The notes under the pieces are model-generated. The model ran no database searches, was not told the origin of the DNA, and saw only the letters and a list, made by a program, of their open reading frames with translations. A program made the position numbers and the translations under genes. Below are positions 1 through 8,915 of a DNA stretch of 64,000 nucleotides, one piece after another (the first letter of the stretch is position 1; each line of letters begins with the position of its first letter). The stretch is from Luteibacter yeojuensis (GTDB lineage: Bacteria; Pseudomonadota; Gammaproteobacteria; Xanthomonadales; Rhodanobacteraceae), in the NCBI RefSeq assembly GCF_000964085.1, contig NZ_JZRB01000002.1:1-64000 (forward strand), in the 5' to 3' direction.

Positions 1-1857
1 CGCCGCGCGCGCGGCGGCGGCCTCGACCGAATCGGCGACAAACACCTGGGAGAGCAGCGCGATGGCGGCAACCGGGCCGCGCACGTGGCCGGCGAGCGTG
101 CCGGTGGCACCGGGGCCACCCTTCTCGCTGCCGAACAGCGCCACATCGGCCTCGCCAAGCGCGTTGAACTCGGGCACCAGCGCGGCAGGCGCATCGACCA
201 GCACGCCATCGAGCACGCCGGCCAGCACGGTTTCCACGGCGGATTCGAAACCGGCATCGACCTGCAGCGATTCGCCGAGGCGGCGGGCATCGGCCAGGCC
301 CAGCCGCTTCAGCCAGCCCGTGGCGGCGGATTCTTCCTGGCCCAGCGCGGCGGTCTGCAGGGCTTCGAGCGAGGCCTGGCGGCCGCGGGCGGCCTGCAGC
401 TGCTGGCGCGCGTCGTTGAGCGCCGACTGCACCTGTCGCTCGTCGTCGAGCACGCGCTCGTAGGCCACCTTATGCTGGTCGAGTACGCCGCCGAGCTGCT
501 CCACGCGCTCGCGCTGGGTATCGTGTTCGGTATCGAGCTGCTCGGCCGCCGCATCGAGCGCGGCCACGTCGGTGGCCTTCTGCTCGGCCTCGAGCGCCTC
601 GCGACGGCGCGCAAGGTCGACCGCCTGGCGGTCGAGGTAGGCGAGCTTGGTGCGTTCCACTTCCGCGGCACGGGTGGATTCGGACGCGCCACGGGTGTGG
701 GTATCCCAGCGCTGCTGCCAGTCGGCCAGGCGTGATTCGGTGGCGCGCTGCGCCTCGCCCGTCTCGTCCTGGATCTGCTGCAGCGATTCGAGCTTCGGTT
801 CGCCCTCGGCCAGCGCCATGCGCAGGGTTTCCACCTGCTCGCGGTCGGCGTCGATATGGCCCTGCAGTTCGCCGAATTCGCGGTCGGCGTCGGCCTTGGA
901 ACGGGTGAGCCGCTCGGTGAGGTCGCGGTTGTGGCGCACCTGCTGCTCGACGCGGGCGATCTCGGCGCCCACCTTGTAGACCTCGGCCTGCACCTGGTTG
1001 AGGTGCTCGGCGGCGCCCTGGTGGCGCTCGCGCACGGTTTCCATCTGCGCCTCGACCTGGCGCTGCGTGGCCGTGTGCTTTTCAATCTCGATTTCGTACT
1101 CGCGCAGCCCCGAGCCTTCGCCCTGGCGCTGGCGGTCGAGCGTGCGGTATTCCAGTGCGCGCAACTCCGCCTCGCGGCGGGTCTGCTCTTCCTTGAAGCC
1201 CTTCCAGCGCTCGGCGGCGCGGGCCTGGCGGTTCAGGTGGTCGAGCTGCTTTTCCACCTCGTCGCGCACGTCGCGGACGCGGTCGAGGTTCTCACGGGTG
1301 GACTTGATGCGGCTCTCGGTTTCCTTGCGGCGCTCCTTGTACTTGGAGATGCCGGCGGCTTCCTCGAGGTGGGTGCGCAGTTCTTCCGGCGCCGCCTCGA
1401 TGATCTGGCTGATCATGCCCTGCTCGATGATCGAGTAGGAACGCGGGCCAAGCCCGGTGCCGAGGAACAGGTCGGTGATGTCGCGACGGCGGCAGCGCGC
1501 GCCATTGAGGTAGTACGACGACTGGCCGTCGCGGCTGACCACGCGCTTGACCGAGATCTCGGCGAAGCTGGCGTACTCGCCCTGGATGGTGCCGTCGCCA
1601 TTGTCGAAGATGAGCTCAACGGCGGCCTGGCCCACCGGCTTGCGGGCGCTGGAGCCCGAGAAGATGACATCGGTGAGCGAATCACCACGCAGGCGGCTGG
1701 CCGCCGACTCGCCCATGACCCAGCGGATGGCGTCGATGATGTTCGACTTGCCGCAGCCGTTTGGGCCGACGACGCCGGTCATGTTGGTGGGCAGGTGCAG
1801 CGTGGTGGGGTCCACGAAGGACTTGAATCCCGCCAGCTTGATCGTGGTCAGACGCAT
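1..1857 (-). CDS. smc: Chromosome segregation ATPase SMC, N-terminal part (truncated by window edge)
   Basis: An open frame of 619 codons runs from ATG at 1857 off the left edge without a stop. It starts MRLTTIKLAGFKSF, followed by the Walker A motif GPNGCGKSN and the conserved IIDAIRWVMGES segment, which identify the SMC head half. After about residue 170 comes a long, charged coiled coil, and near residues 520-600 a glycine-containing hinge region (LGESLQVDAGFESAVETVL) begins. SMC proteins are about 1,160 residues, so roughly half is present. The protein compacts and segregates chromosomes together with ScpA and ScpB. The REP-like palindrome at 1976-2041 separates it from bolA. The long plus-strand frames over this gene are shadows. 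Confidence 0.95.
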   Translation of the reverse strand, partial: MRLTTIKLAGFKSFVDPTTLHLPTNMTGVVGPNGCGKSNIIDAIRWVMGESAASRLRGDSLTDVIFSGSSARKPVGQAAVELIFDNGDGTIQGEYASFAEISVKRVVSRDGQSSYYLNGARCRRRDITDLFLGTGLGPRSYSIIEQGMISQIIEAAPEELRTHLEEAAGISKYKERRKETESRIKSTRENLDRVRDVRDEVEKQLDHLNRQARAAERWKGFKEEQTRREAELRALEYRTLDRQRQGEGSGLREYEIEIEKHTATQRQVEAQMETVRERHQGAAEHLNQVQAEVYKVGAEIARVEQQVRHNRDLTERLTRSKADADREFGELQGHIDADREQVETLRMALAEGEPKLESLQQIQDETGEAQRATESRLADWQQRWDTHTRGASESTRAAEVERTKLAYLDRQAVDLARRREALEAEQKATDVAALDAAAEQLDTEHDTQRERVEQLGGVLDQHKVAYERVLDDERQVQSALNDARQQLQAARGRQASLEALQTAALGQEESAATGWLKRLGLADARRLGESLQVDAGFESAVETVLAGVLDGVLVDAPAALVPEFNALGEADVALFGSEKGGPGATGTLAGHVRGPVAAIALLSQVFVADSVEAAAARAA

Positions 1858-1975
1858 GTTGGGTTCCGTTGGGACGCGACAGCCACCCCTTTGGCTGTTG
1901 GCCGATCACTTTGCCAAAGGGGGCTTCCGGGCGCAATGCGCGAAATGACACGAGGATAATAACGTAAGTCACTGA

Positions 1976-2041
1976 TTGTGTGAGCGCGCTTGCGCGCGAT
2001 GGCTTTTGGGAGGAGCTATCGCGCGCAAGCGCGCTCCCACA
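1976..2041. repeat. REP-like inverted pair
   Basis: Two inverted copies of the palindromic element GAGCGCGCTTGCGCGCGAT lie 11-15 bp apart between smc and bolA, ending in the head sequence CTCCCACA. The same element recurs in at least six other intergenic places in this window, so it is a dispersed REP family and not a gene-specific terminator. Confidence 0.8.
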
Positions 2042-2059
2042 AGGGCTCCCACGAAGGCT

Positions 2060-2323
2060 TTATTCGCCCGGTGCCTTGGCGTCGATCGACAGGGCGTGGA
2101 TCCCGTTGGGCATCATGTCGCCGAGGGCCTCGTAGACCATGCGGTGGCGCTGGATGGGGTTCTTGCCCGCGAAGGCCGTGCTGACGATGCGGGCAAAGAA
2201 ATGGCCCTTGCCCTCGCCCGCGTGGCCGGCATGCTTGTGGCCCTCGTCGATCACGTCGAGCTCGGAGGGCACCAGCGCCTCGGTGAGGCGCTGGCGGATC
2301 ATCGCGACCTTCTCGGCGGTCAC
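2060..2323 (-). CDS. bolA: BolA family protein
   Basis: This 87-residue protein has the BolA fold signature: an N-terminal helix with IRQRLTEAL, the [11 protein letters not shown] segment with conserved histidines, HFFARIVS, and the helix [16 protein letters not shown]. BolA proteins pair with monothiol glutaredoxins, bind [2Fe-2S] clusters through the conserved His and act in iron-sulfur trafficking; some also affect cell shape. The start overlaps the stop of the upstream yciI gene by 4 bp, indicating translational coupling in the prfB-lysS-yciI-bolA operon. The symbol follows the family; this paralogue could equally be called ibaG-like. Confidence 0.9.
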   Translation of the reverse strand: MTAEKVAMIRQRLTEALVPSELDVIDEGHKHAGHAGEGKGHFFARIVSTAFAGKNPIQRHRMVYEALGDMMPNGIHALSIDAKAPGE

Positions 2324-2619
2324 GGCAGGGTCACGCGGAACGGACGGACCGTCACTTCCTTGTAGACGCCACCGGCGACGTAGGGGTCGGCATCGGCCCA
2401 GGCCTTCGCGGCTTCCAGGCTTTCGAACTCGGCAATGATGAGGCTGCCGCTGAAGCCGGCTTCGCCCGGGTCTTCCGCGTCGATGGCGGGGAATGGGCCG
2501 GCCAGCTTCAGGCGGCCTTCTTCCTTCAGGGCCGACAGGCGCGCCACGTGGGCCGGGCGGGCCGCGACGCGGTTGGCCAGCGAGTTCGGGTGGTCGATAC
2601 CGGTGATGGCATAGAACAT
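2320..2619 (-). CDS. yciI: YciI family protein
   Basis: A 99-residue protein of the YciI/dimeric alpha-beta barrel family. It begins [10 protein letters not shown], carries the R.AH..RL..L...GRL.LAGPF segment and ends with an [15 protein letters not shown] motif and a VRPF strand. The His-Asp pair typical of YciI is present. The biochemical role of most members is unknown. The gene starts 4 bp after the lysS stop and overlaps bolA, so it is co-transcribed with both; this tight arrangement with BolA is common in Xanthomonadales. Confidence 0.9.
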   Translation of the reverse strand: MFYAITGIDHPNSLANRVAARPAHVARLSALKEEGRLKLAGPFPAIDAEDPGEAGFSGSLIIAEFESLEAAKAWADADPYVAGGVYKEVTVRPFRVTLP

Positions 2620-2623
2620 GGGA

Positions 2624-4153
2624 TCAGGCCTCGGGGCGCATGGTCGGGAAGAGGAGCACGTCGCGGATGGACGACGAGCCGGTAAGCAGCATTACGAGGC
2701 GGTCGATGCCGACGCCCAGGCCGCCGGTGGGCGGCAGGCCCACTTCAAGCGCGCGGATGTAGTCGGCGTCGAAGTGCATGGCCTCGTCGTCGCCGGCGTC
2801 CTTCGCGTCCACCTGGGCCTGGAAGCGCGCGGCCTGGTCTTCGGAGTCGTTGAGCTCGGAGAAGCCGTTGGCAAGTTCCTTGCCGTTGACGAACAGCTCG
2901 AAGCGGTCGGTGATGCCCTTGTCGGTGTCGCTCTCGCGAGCCAGCGGCGAGACTTCCACCGGGTGGTCGGTAATAAACGTGGGCTGGACCAGGGTGTGCT
3001 CCACCGTGGCCTCGAAAACCTCGAGCAGCAGCTTGCCCCACCCGTAGCCCGGCTTCACCTGGATGCCCAGGCGGCTGGCATGGGCCGCCATGGCGTCGCG
3101 GTCGCGCAACTCGCCCGGCTTGATCTCGGGATTGAGCTCAAGCACGGCGTCCTCCATGCGCCAGCGGCGGAACGCCGGGCCCACGTCGACCGTGGCCCCA
3201 TCCCACTCGATGACCGTGCTTCCGATCACATCGGTGGCGGCCGAACGGATGAGGCCCTCGGTGAGGTCCATGATCTCGTGGTACGTGGCGTACGCCTGGT
3301 ACAGCTCGAGCATGGTGAACTCGGGGTTGTGCCGCGTGGACACGCCCTCGTTGCGGAAATTGCGATTGATCTCGTAGACGCGGTCGAAGCCGCCCACGGT
3401 GAGGCGCTTGAGGTAGAGCTCGGGCGCCACGCGCAGGAACAGCGGAATATCCAGCGCATTGTGGTGCGTGGTGAACGGGCGCGCCGTGGCACCGCCGGGG
3501 ATCACGTGCATCATGGGCGTTTCCACCTCCATGAAGCGGCGCGGCGCGGCCTCGAGCCAGCGGCGCACGTGGCTGACGATCTTCGAACGCAGCTGGAAGG
3601 TACGGCGGGCTTCTTCGGTGACGATGAGGTCGACGTAGCGCTGGCGATAACGCTGCTCCACGTCGGCCATGCCATGGTGTTTATCGGGCAGGCCGCGCAG
3701 CGACTTGGTGAGCAGGCGCAGGCCGTCGACCTTCACCGAGAGCTCGCCCGTCTTCGTGCGCATGAGCACGCCGGTGGCGCCGACGATGTCGCCCAGGTCC
3801 CAGCGCTTGAACGCGTTGTACGTATCCTCGCCCACCGTGCCCTGGTGGATGAAGAGCTGGATGCGGCCGGTGCCGTCCTGCAGGGTGACGAAGCTGACCT
3901 TGCCCTGCCCGCGGCTGAGCAGGATGCGCCCGGCGATGGCCACCTGGCGCGGCGCGGCTTCGATGGCCTCGGCAGTCCAGGTGTCCTTGTCCTCGAACTC
4001 GCACTGCAGGTCGCCCGCGAAGCTGTCGACCTTGAAGTCGTTCGGGAACGCGATGCCCTGCTCGCGCAGCGCTTTCAGTTTCTCGCGGCGCTCGGCAATC
4101 AGTCGGTTCTCGTCGGAAGGGCCGGGCGGATTGTCGCGGGTATCGTCTGTCAT
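2624..4153 (-). CDS. lysS: Lysine--tRNA ligase (class II)
   Basis: This 509-residue protein charges tRNA-Lys in the cytoplasm. It has an N-terminal OB-fold anticodon-binding domain (about residues 60-170, with [16 protein letters not shown]), motif 2 ([12 protein letters not shown] followed by [16 protein letters not shown]) and motif 3 ([15 protein letters not shown]), with the usual C-terminal [12 protein letters not shown]. Length matches the family. It lies downstream of prfB as in many proteobacteria. The 62-bp gap to prfB contains a 9-bp stem (4182-4203) without a T tract. Confidence 0.98.
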   Translation of the reverse strand: MTDDTRDNPPGPSDENRLIAERREKLKALREQGIAFPNDFKVDSFAGDLQCEFEDKDTWTAEAIEAAPRQVAIAGRILLSRGQGKVSFVTLQDGTGRIQLFIHQGTVGEDTYNAFKRWDLGDIVGATGVLMRTKTGELSVKVDGLRLLTKSLRGLPDKHHGMADVEQRYRQRYVDLIVTEEARRTFQLRSKIVSHVRRWLEAAPRRFMEVETPMMHVIPGGATARPFTTHHNALDIPLFLRVAPELYLKRLTVGGFDRVYEINRNFRNEGVSTRHNPEFTMLELYQAYATYHEIMDLTEGLIRSAATDVIGSTVIEWDGATVDVGPAFRRWRMEDAVLELNPEIKPGELRDRDAMAAHASRLGIQVKPGYGWGKLLLEVFEATVEHTLVQPTFITDHPVEVSPLARESDTDKGITDRFELFVNGKELANGFSELNDSEDQAARFQAQVDAKDAGDDEAMHFDADYIRALEVGLPPTGGLGVGIDRLVMLLTGSSSIRDVLLFPTMRPEA

Positions 4154-4215
4154 GGCTTCGCTTGGGTGTCATTCGGGGGAACGGGGGCGCCCATGCGCCC
4201 CCGCGTGTGGCGGCA

Positions 4216-5341
4216 TTACGCGTCGACGCGTTTCGAACCGGCTTCCAGGCCCGCCTTCAGGCTTGCTTCGACGAACTCGTCGAGGTCGCCATCGAGCACT
4301 TTTTGCGTGTCGGAGCGTTCGATGCCCGTACGCAGGTCCTTGATGCGGGACTGGTCGAGCACGTAGTTGCGGATCTGGCTGCCCCAGCCGATGTCGGACT
4401 TGGAGGCCTCCAGCGCATCCTTCTCGGCGTTGCGCTTCTGCACTTCCAGCTCGTACAGCTTCGCCTTCAGCATCTTCATCGCGCGGTCGCGGTTGGCATG
4501 CTGGCTGCGCTCGGTCTGGCAGGCCACCACGGTGTTGGTGGGCACGTGCGTGATGCGGACGGCCGATTCGGTCTTGTTGACGTGCTGGCCGCCGGCGCCG
4601 GACGAGCGGTACACGTCGGTGCGCAGGTCGGCCGGGTTGATGTCGATCTCGATGTCATCATCGACTTCGGGCGACACGAACACGGAGGTGAAGCTGGTAT
4701 GGCGGCGGTTGTCGGAATCGAACGGGCTCTTGCGCACGAGGCGGTGCACGCCGATCTCGGTTTTCAGCCAGCCGTAGGCGTAATCGCCCTCGACGCGGAA
4801 CGTGGCCGACTTGATGCCCGCCACTTCGCCGCCGCTGACTTCCATCAGTTCGGCCTTCCAGCCACGCGACTCGGCCCAGCGCAGGTACATGCGCAGCAGG
4901 ATTTCGGCCCAATCCTGGGCCTCGGTGCCACCGGCGCCGGCCTGGATATCGACGAACGCGGGCGCGGCGTCGAGCTTGCCCGAGAACATGCGCTGGAACT
5001 CGAGCTTGCTGATGCGGGCGTCGACCTTGTTCACATCGTCGGCCACGGACTGCACGGTGGCCTCGTCGCCATCGGCGGCGGCCAATTCCAGCAGTTCCTT
5101 CGCATCGTCCAGCGCGGCGGTCATCTCTTCGATGCCGGTGACGATGGTGTCGAGCTGGGCGCGTTCGCGGCCGAGCTCCTGGGCGCGCTTGGGGTCGTCC
5201 CACACGGTGGGGCTCTCAAGCTCGCGGTTGACCTCTTCTAGCCGTTCTTTCTTGACGGCGTAGTCAAAGATACCCCCTAAGCGACTCGACGCGGCCCTTG
5301 AGGTCCGCGATCTGCGCGAGGATCGGATTGGTCTCGATCAT
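4216..5341 (-). CDS. prfB: Peptide chain release factor 2, expressed by programmed +1 frameshift
   Basis: RF2 recognises UGA and UAA stop codons and releases the nascent chain. The first 25 codons start with ATG at 5341 ([11 protein letters not shown]) and end in an in-frame TGA at 5264-5266. The main frame resumes with +1 shift as [11 protein letters not shown] and runs to 4216, giving about 374 residues in total. The main frame contains the SPF stop-codon reading motif ([12 protein letters not shown]) and the catalytic GAGGQHVN loop. The frameshift site is canonical. This is not a pseudogene. lysS lies 62 bp downstream on the same strand. Confidence 0.97.
5264..5278 (-). promoter_or_regulatory. 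RF2 programmed +1 frameshift signal
   Basis: On the minus strand the sequence is AGG GGG TAT CTT TGA C: an internal Shine-Dalgarno-like AGGGGG three bases before the slippery CTT codon, followed by the in-frame TGA and C. This is the classic autoregulatory element: when RF2 is scarce, the ribosome slips +1 at CTT and completes RF2. Confidence 0.97.
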
Positions 5342-5426
5342 GGATTTTGCCTGTTGTGGCCGAACGGTTTCGTGCGGCGTTAACAGGTGAGTGTAGCAAA
5401 AGCGGGGATGGGTGGCGGCCCCGCCG

Positions 5427-7097
5427 TCAGGCGGGCAAGGCCTGCTGGTGCACCCCGCGCACGGCGCGGCCCGAGGGATCGGCCGCCGCCGCGAACGACG
5501 GGTCCCAGGCCAGGGCGGCCGGGGAACTGCAGGCGATGGATTTGCCGCCGGGCACCGTGGCGGCGCAGGCCTCGCCGGGGAAGTGCTTCTCGAAGATCGT
5601 GCGGTAGAAGAAGGCTTCCTTGGTGGCCGGCGTGTTTACCGGGAAACGGGCGGCCGCGGCGGCGAATTCGCGGTCGCTGACCATGGCCTCGGCGTGGGCC
5701 TTCAGGCCGTCGATCCAGCCGTACCCTACCCCGTCGCTGAACTGCTCCTTTTGCCGCCACAGGATCGAGTCGGGCAACGCGCCCTCGAACGCCTCGCGGA
5801 GGATCCCTTTCTCGATGCCCTTGCGGGCCACCATCTTGGCTTCCGCGTCGAAGGCCATGGCGGCTTCGAGGAACTCGGTATCGAGGAACGGCACGCGGGC
5901 CTCGACGCCCCAGGCGGCCATCGACTTGTTCGCGCGCAGGCAGTCGTAGTAGTGCAGCGCATCCAGCTTGCGCACCGTTTCCTCATGGAATTCGCGGGCG
6001 TTAGGCGCCTTGTGGAAGTACAGGTAGCCGCCGAACACCTCGTCGGAGCCCTCGCCCGAAAGCACCATCTTCACCCCCATGGCCTTGATGCGCCGCGCGA
6101 GCAGGAACATCGGCGTGGAGGCGCGGATGGTGGTGACATCGTACGTTTCGATATGGCGGATCACTTCCGGCAGCGCGTCCAGGCCTTCCTCGAAGGTATA
6201 GACGAAGCCGTGGTGCACGGTGCCGAGCGCCTCGGCGGCCACCTCCGCGGCTTTCAGGTCGGGTGAGCCTTCGAGGCCGATGGCGAAGGAATGCAGGCGC
6301 GGCCACCACGCTTCACCACGGTCATCGTCCTCCACGCGGCGGCGAGCGAACCCCGCGGCCACGGCGGCGACCAGCGACGAATCCAGGCCGCCCGACAGCA
6401 GCACGCCGTACGGCACGTCGGTCATCATCTGGCGGTGCACGGCGGCTTCGAACGCGGTGCGCAGATCCTTCGGAGCGAGCACCTTGCCGGCGGTCGCGTC
6501 ATAGTCACGCCAGGCCGGCACCCAGTAGCGCGTCGTCTCGCCCGTGGCGCTGTCGTGGACGTGGCCCGGCGGGAACGGGGCCACGTCGGCGCACACGCCC
6601 ACCAGCGACTTCATTTCCGAGGCGACGCACAGGCGCCCCTGGCGGTCGTGGCCCCAGTACAGCGGGCACACGCCGACGGGGTCGCGGGCGATGAGCACCC
6701 GGCCCTTCGCGGCATCCCAGAGGGCGAAGGCGAAGATGCCGTTGAGCTTGCCGAGGAAATCCGCGCCGTGCTCGCGGTAGAGGGCGTTGATGACTTCGCA
6801 GTCCGAGCCCGTGGTGAAGGCGTAATCGCTGGCGGCGCGCAGTTCGCGATGGTTGTAGATCTCGCCGTTGACAGCCAGCGCCAGCTCGCCGTCCGTCGAG
6901 CGTAGCGGCTGGGCGCCGCTGGCCGGGTCGACGATGGCCAGGCGCTCGTGCACGAGGATGGCGCCCTCGCCCAGGTACACGCCACTCCAGTCCGGCCCGC
7001 GATGGCGTTGCCGCTGCGAAAGCTCCATGGCCTGCGTGCGCAGCGCCTGGCGGTCGTCGCCGGCCGCGAGGCCGAACATTCCGAAGATCGAACACAT
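5427..7097 (-). CDS. asnB: Asparagine synthetase B (glutamine-hydrolysing)
   Basis: The 556-residue enzyme converts aspartate, glutamine and ATP to asparagine. The start at 7097 is chosen because it places Cys at position 2 (MCSIFGMFGL), the nucleophile of the Ntn glutaminase domain, and because AAGGAG lies just upstream. The glutaminase domain covers about residues 2-200. The synthetase domain carries the PPi-loop SGGLDSS and later VKMVLSGEGSDEVFGGY. Length matches E. coli AsnB (554). Upstream, positions 7135-7268 hold an Asn-rich leader ORF and a terminator, so expression is probably attenuated by asparagine supply. Confidence 0.97.
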   Translation of the reverse strand: MCSIFGMFGLAAGDDRQALRTQAMELSQRQRHRGPDWSGVYLGEGAILVHERLAIVDPASGAQPLRSTDGELALAVNGEIYNHRELRAASDYAFTTGSDCEVINALYREHGADFLGKLNGIFAFALWDAAKGRVLIARDPVGVCPLYWGHDRQGRLCVASEMKSLVGVCADVAPFPPGHVHDSATGETTRYWVPAWRDYDATAGKVLAPKDLRTAFEAAVHRQMMTDVPYGVLLSGGLDSSLVAAVAAGFARRRVEDDDRGEAWWPRLHSFAIGLEGSPDLKAAEVAAEALGTVHHGFVYTFEEGLDALPEVIRHIETYDVTTIRASTPMFLLARRIKAMGVKMVLSGEGSDEVFGGYLYFHKAPNAREFHEETVRKLDALHYYDCLRANKSMAAWGVEARVPFLDTEFLEAAMAFDAEAKMVARKGIEKGILREAFEGALPDSILWRQKEQFSDGVGYGWIDGLKAHAEAMVSDREFAAAAARFPVNTPATKEAFFYRTIFEKHFPGEACAATVPGGKSIACSSPAALAWDPSFAAAADPSGRAVRGVHQQALPA

Positions 7098-7134
7098 GGG
7101 CCTTGCTCCTTGGTACCGAGGGTTGGAAATGCGC

Positions 7135-7168
7135 AAAGAAAAAGGCCCGCCTGGGAGGGCGGGCCTTT
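7135..7168 (-). terminator. Intrinsic terminator in the asnB leader (attenuator)
   Basis: An 11-bp perfect stem (7141-7151 pairing with 7158-7168, AAAGGCCCGCC with GGCGGGCCTTT) closes a 6-nt loop. On the minus strand it is followed by TTTTTCTTT. It lies between the stop of the leader ORF (7200) and the asnB start (7097), so it would stop transcription before asnB rather than end a gene. Confidence 0.85.
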
Positions 7169-7217
7169 CGTGTGATCCGGTGGTTTCAGTTGCAACCGCC
7201 TACACGCCGACCCTCCC
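7153..7217 (-). promoter_or_regulatory. Candidate antiterminator of the asnB attenuator
   Basis: GGGAGGG (7211-7217, minus strand, codons 18-20 of the leader ORF) is complementary to CCCTCCC (7153-7159, minus strand), which covers the loop and the distal part of the 5' arm of the terminator. Pairing of the two would prevent the terminator from forming. A ribosome waiting at the Asn codons (7230-7256) would leave GGGAGGG largely free; one that reaches the stop codon at 7200 would cover it. Inference from complementarity only. Confidence 0.6.
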
Positions 7218-7268
7218 GAATGAACGGGCATTATTATTGTTGGCGTTATTGGCGTTGAAACGGGTCAT
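7200..7268 (-). CDS. Asn-rich leader peptide of asnB
   Basis: A 22-codon ORF opens with ATG at 7268 and ends with TAG at 7200-7202. The peptide begins MTRF, continues NANNANNNN and ends ARSFGRVGV. Seven of nine residues between positions 5 and 13 are Asn, using both AAC and AAT. It sits 103 bp upstream of asnB, followed by an intrinsic terminator. This is the structure of classical amino-acid attenuation leaders (his, trp, leu, phe, thr), here for asparagine. No clear Shine-Dalgarno sequence precedes the ATG; a weak GAG lies 4-6 bp upstream. Such a short ORF would be missed by gene callers. Confidence 0.82.
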   Translation of the reverse strand: MTRFNANNANNNNARSFGRVGV

Positions 7269-7274
7269 GGCTCG

Positions 7275-7303
7275 ACTAAACCATGATTTCCGATGCGATG
7301 CAA
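7275..7303 (-). promoter_or_regulatory. Possible sigma-70 promoter for the asnB leader
   Basis: On the minus strand TTGCAT (7298-7303) and TTTAGT (7275-7280) are separated by 17 bp. Both hexamers are only partial matches to consensus. A start about 7 bp downstream of the -10 would fall at or next to the leader ATG (7268), which would make the leader mRNA nearly leaderless. Confidence 0.3.
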
Positions 7304-7317
7304 CAGGAAAAAACCCA

Positions 7318-7412
7318 TGTAGGAGCCCGCTTGCGGGCGACAGCTTCTCGCGAAGAGCAACAAGGCCCGTGGCGTTATCTCAAAAGATGTCGCCCGCGAG
7401 CGGGCTCCTACA
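7318..7412. repeat. REP-like inverted pair (GTAGGAGCCCGC variant)
   Basis: TGTAGGAGCCCGCTTGCGGG and its inverted partner ending CGGGCTCCTACAG flank a 50-bp spacer between the asnB leader and hutF. It is a sequence variant of the GTGGGAGCGCGC elements elsewhere. The TAG stop of hutF (7408-7410, minus strand) lies inside the head of the right-hand copy. Together with the leader, this accounts for the 310-bp gap between asnB and hutF. Confidence 0.8.
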
Positions 7413-8760
7413 GGGCTGCAAGCTTCTCTACAGTTTTTCGATACATGTCGGCGGCGCGGTCTTCGATGACGTGCGCGCCACCGCGCACACGCCACTCGCC
7501 GCCCACCATCACGTCGCGCACCAGCGGCGTGTTGCCTGCGAACAGGAAGGTATCGATCACGTCGGCCTCGTCGCGCGCCGCGAGCAACGGCGAGCGATCG
7601 TCGAGCACCAGCAGGTCGGCGCGTGCGCCCTGCCCCAGCCTGCCGATGTCGGCGCCCGCGGCACGCGCGCCGCCCGCCAGCGCGCGCTGCCAGAGCGCGA
7701 CGCCGGTGCTCTCCTCCGGCTTGCGCGAGGCTACGTTGCGGTGGCGGGTGACCAGGCGCTGGCCATATTCCAGCCAGCGCAGTTCTTCCACGGGCGATAC
7801 CGAAATATGCGAATCGGACCCAATGCCCAGGGTGCCACCGGCATCGATGAAATCGGCGAGCGGAAACAGCCCGTCGCCGAGGTTCGCTTCGGTCGTGGGG
7901 CAAAGGCCGGCGACGGCACCACTCGCGGCGATGCGCTTCGTTTCATGGCCCGTGAGGTGCGTGGCATGGACCAGGGTCCAGCGTTGGTCCACATCGGCAT
8001 GGTCAAGCAGCCACTCGACGGGGCGCGCGCCGCGCACCGCGAGGCAATCCTGCACTTCGCCGATCTGTTCCGCGATGTGGATGTGGATGGGCAGGCCCTT
8101 CGACACACCGGTCGCTAGCAGCGCGCGCATGGCGCCCACGGGCACGGCGCGCAGCGAATGCAGCGCGATGCCCACCTTGAGCATGTCGTGCTGCATCGGC
8201 ACCAGCCGCTCCAGCAGCGTGATGTACTGGCCCACGTCGTGGCGGAAGCGCCGCTGGCGCTCGTTTAACGGGCGGCCATCGAAGCCGCCGGTCATGTAGA
8301 GCACGGGCAGAAGGGTGAGGCCGATGCCGGCGTCCTTCGCCGCCTCGATGAGCGCCAGGGACATGGCTGCTGGGTCCGCATACGGCGTGCCGCCCGGCCC
8401 GTGGTGCAGGTAATGGAATTCGCAGACCTGGGTGTACCCGGCCTTTACCATCTCGACATAGAGCTGGGTGGCGATGGCCTTCAGGTCATCGGGGTCGATG
8501 GCCTCGGCGAAGGCGTACATGGTTTCGCGCCAGGTCCAGAAGCTGTCCTCGCCCGGGCCGCGGCGCTCGGCCAGGCCGGCCATGGCGCGCTGGAACGCGT
8601 GCGAATGCAGGTTGGGCATGCCCGGCAGCACGAAACGGCCGATGCGCTCGCCGGCGTCGCCGTTGGGCGCGGCGAAGCGGCCCGCCCTGACGGCGAGCCC
8701 CGCCTCGGCCCAGGCACCGTCGGCCCAGAGGAAATCGGCGGTGAAATGCGTCTGCGACAT
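7408..8760 (-). CDS. hutF: Formimidoylglutamate deiminase
   Basis: This 450-residue amidohydrolase converts N-formimino-L-glutamate to N-formyl-L-glutamate and ammonia in the five-step histidine degradation route. It has the metal-binding NLHSHAFQRAMAG motif (HxH), the HIAEQ strand and GSDSHISVSP near the C-terminal metal ligand. The start MSQTHFTADFLW at 8760 is preferred: the longer frame to 8847 only translates the REP element upstream. hutI, an earlier step of the same pathway, lies on the other strand at 11860. hutH, hutU and hutG are not in the window. Confidence 0.93.
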   Translation of the reverse strand: MSQTHFTADFLWADGAWAEAGLAVRAGRFAAPNGDAGERIGRFVLPGMPNLHSHAFQRAMAGLAERRGPGEDSFWTWRETMYAFAEAIDPDDLKAIATQLYVEMVKAGYTQVCEFHYLHHGPGGTPYADPAAMSLALIEAAKDAGIGLTLLPVLYMTGGFDGRPLNERQRRFRHDVGQYITLLERLVPMQHDMLKVGIALHSLRAVPVGAMRALLATGVSKGLPIHIHIAEQIGEVQDCLAVRGARPVEWLLDHADVDQRWTLVHATHLTGHETKRIAASGAVAGLCPTTEANLGDGLFPLADFIDAGGTLGIGSDSHISVSPVEELRWLEYGQRLVTRHRNVASRKPEESTGVALWQRALAGGARAAGADIGRLGQGARADLLVLDDRSPLLAARDEADVIDTFLFAGNTPLVRDVMVGGEWRVRGGAHVIEDRAADMYRKTVEKLAAL

Positions 8761-8771
8761 ATAAAAACCTA

Positions 8772-8839
8772 TGTAGGAGCGCGCTTGCGCGCGATGGGGT
8801 GCGCGACAAGGTCCCATCGCGCGCAAGCGCGCTCCCACA
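8772..8839. repeat. REP-like inverted pair
   Basis: TGTAGGAGCGCGCTTGCGCG and its inverted copy ending GCGCTCCCACAG face each other over a short spacer in the divergent gap between hutF and the GNAT-nitrilase gene. It belongs to the same dispersed family as the other elements in this window. Confidence 0.8.
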
Positions 8840-8915
8840 GGATTCATGCCGGCCGTTTCGCACAGGATAGCCTGCCGATATGAACGGCTTCACATACCGG
8901 GGGCATAATGGGGGG

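Noticed and set aside
4182..4203. Stem between prfB and lysS as a terminator
   Set aside because: The 9-bp stem has no T tract on either strand, and the two genes are normally co-transcribed.
2618..4366. 582-residue plus-strand frame across lysS
   Set aside because: Shadow of lysS with no motif.
5205..5341. In-frame TGA in prfB read as a pseudogene
   Set aside because: It is the programmed frameshift site and both frames encode conserved RF2 sequence.
7097..7136. Earlier asnB start at 7136
   Set aside because: It would place residues before the catalytic Cys2, begin with TTG and start inside the terminator T tract.
8761..8847. Earlier hutF start at 8847
   Set aside because: The extra residues are a translation of the REP element.
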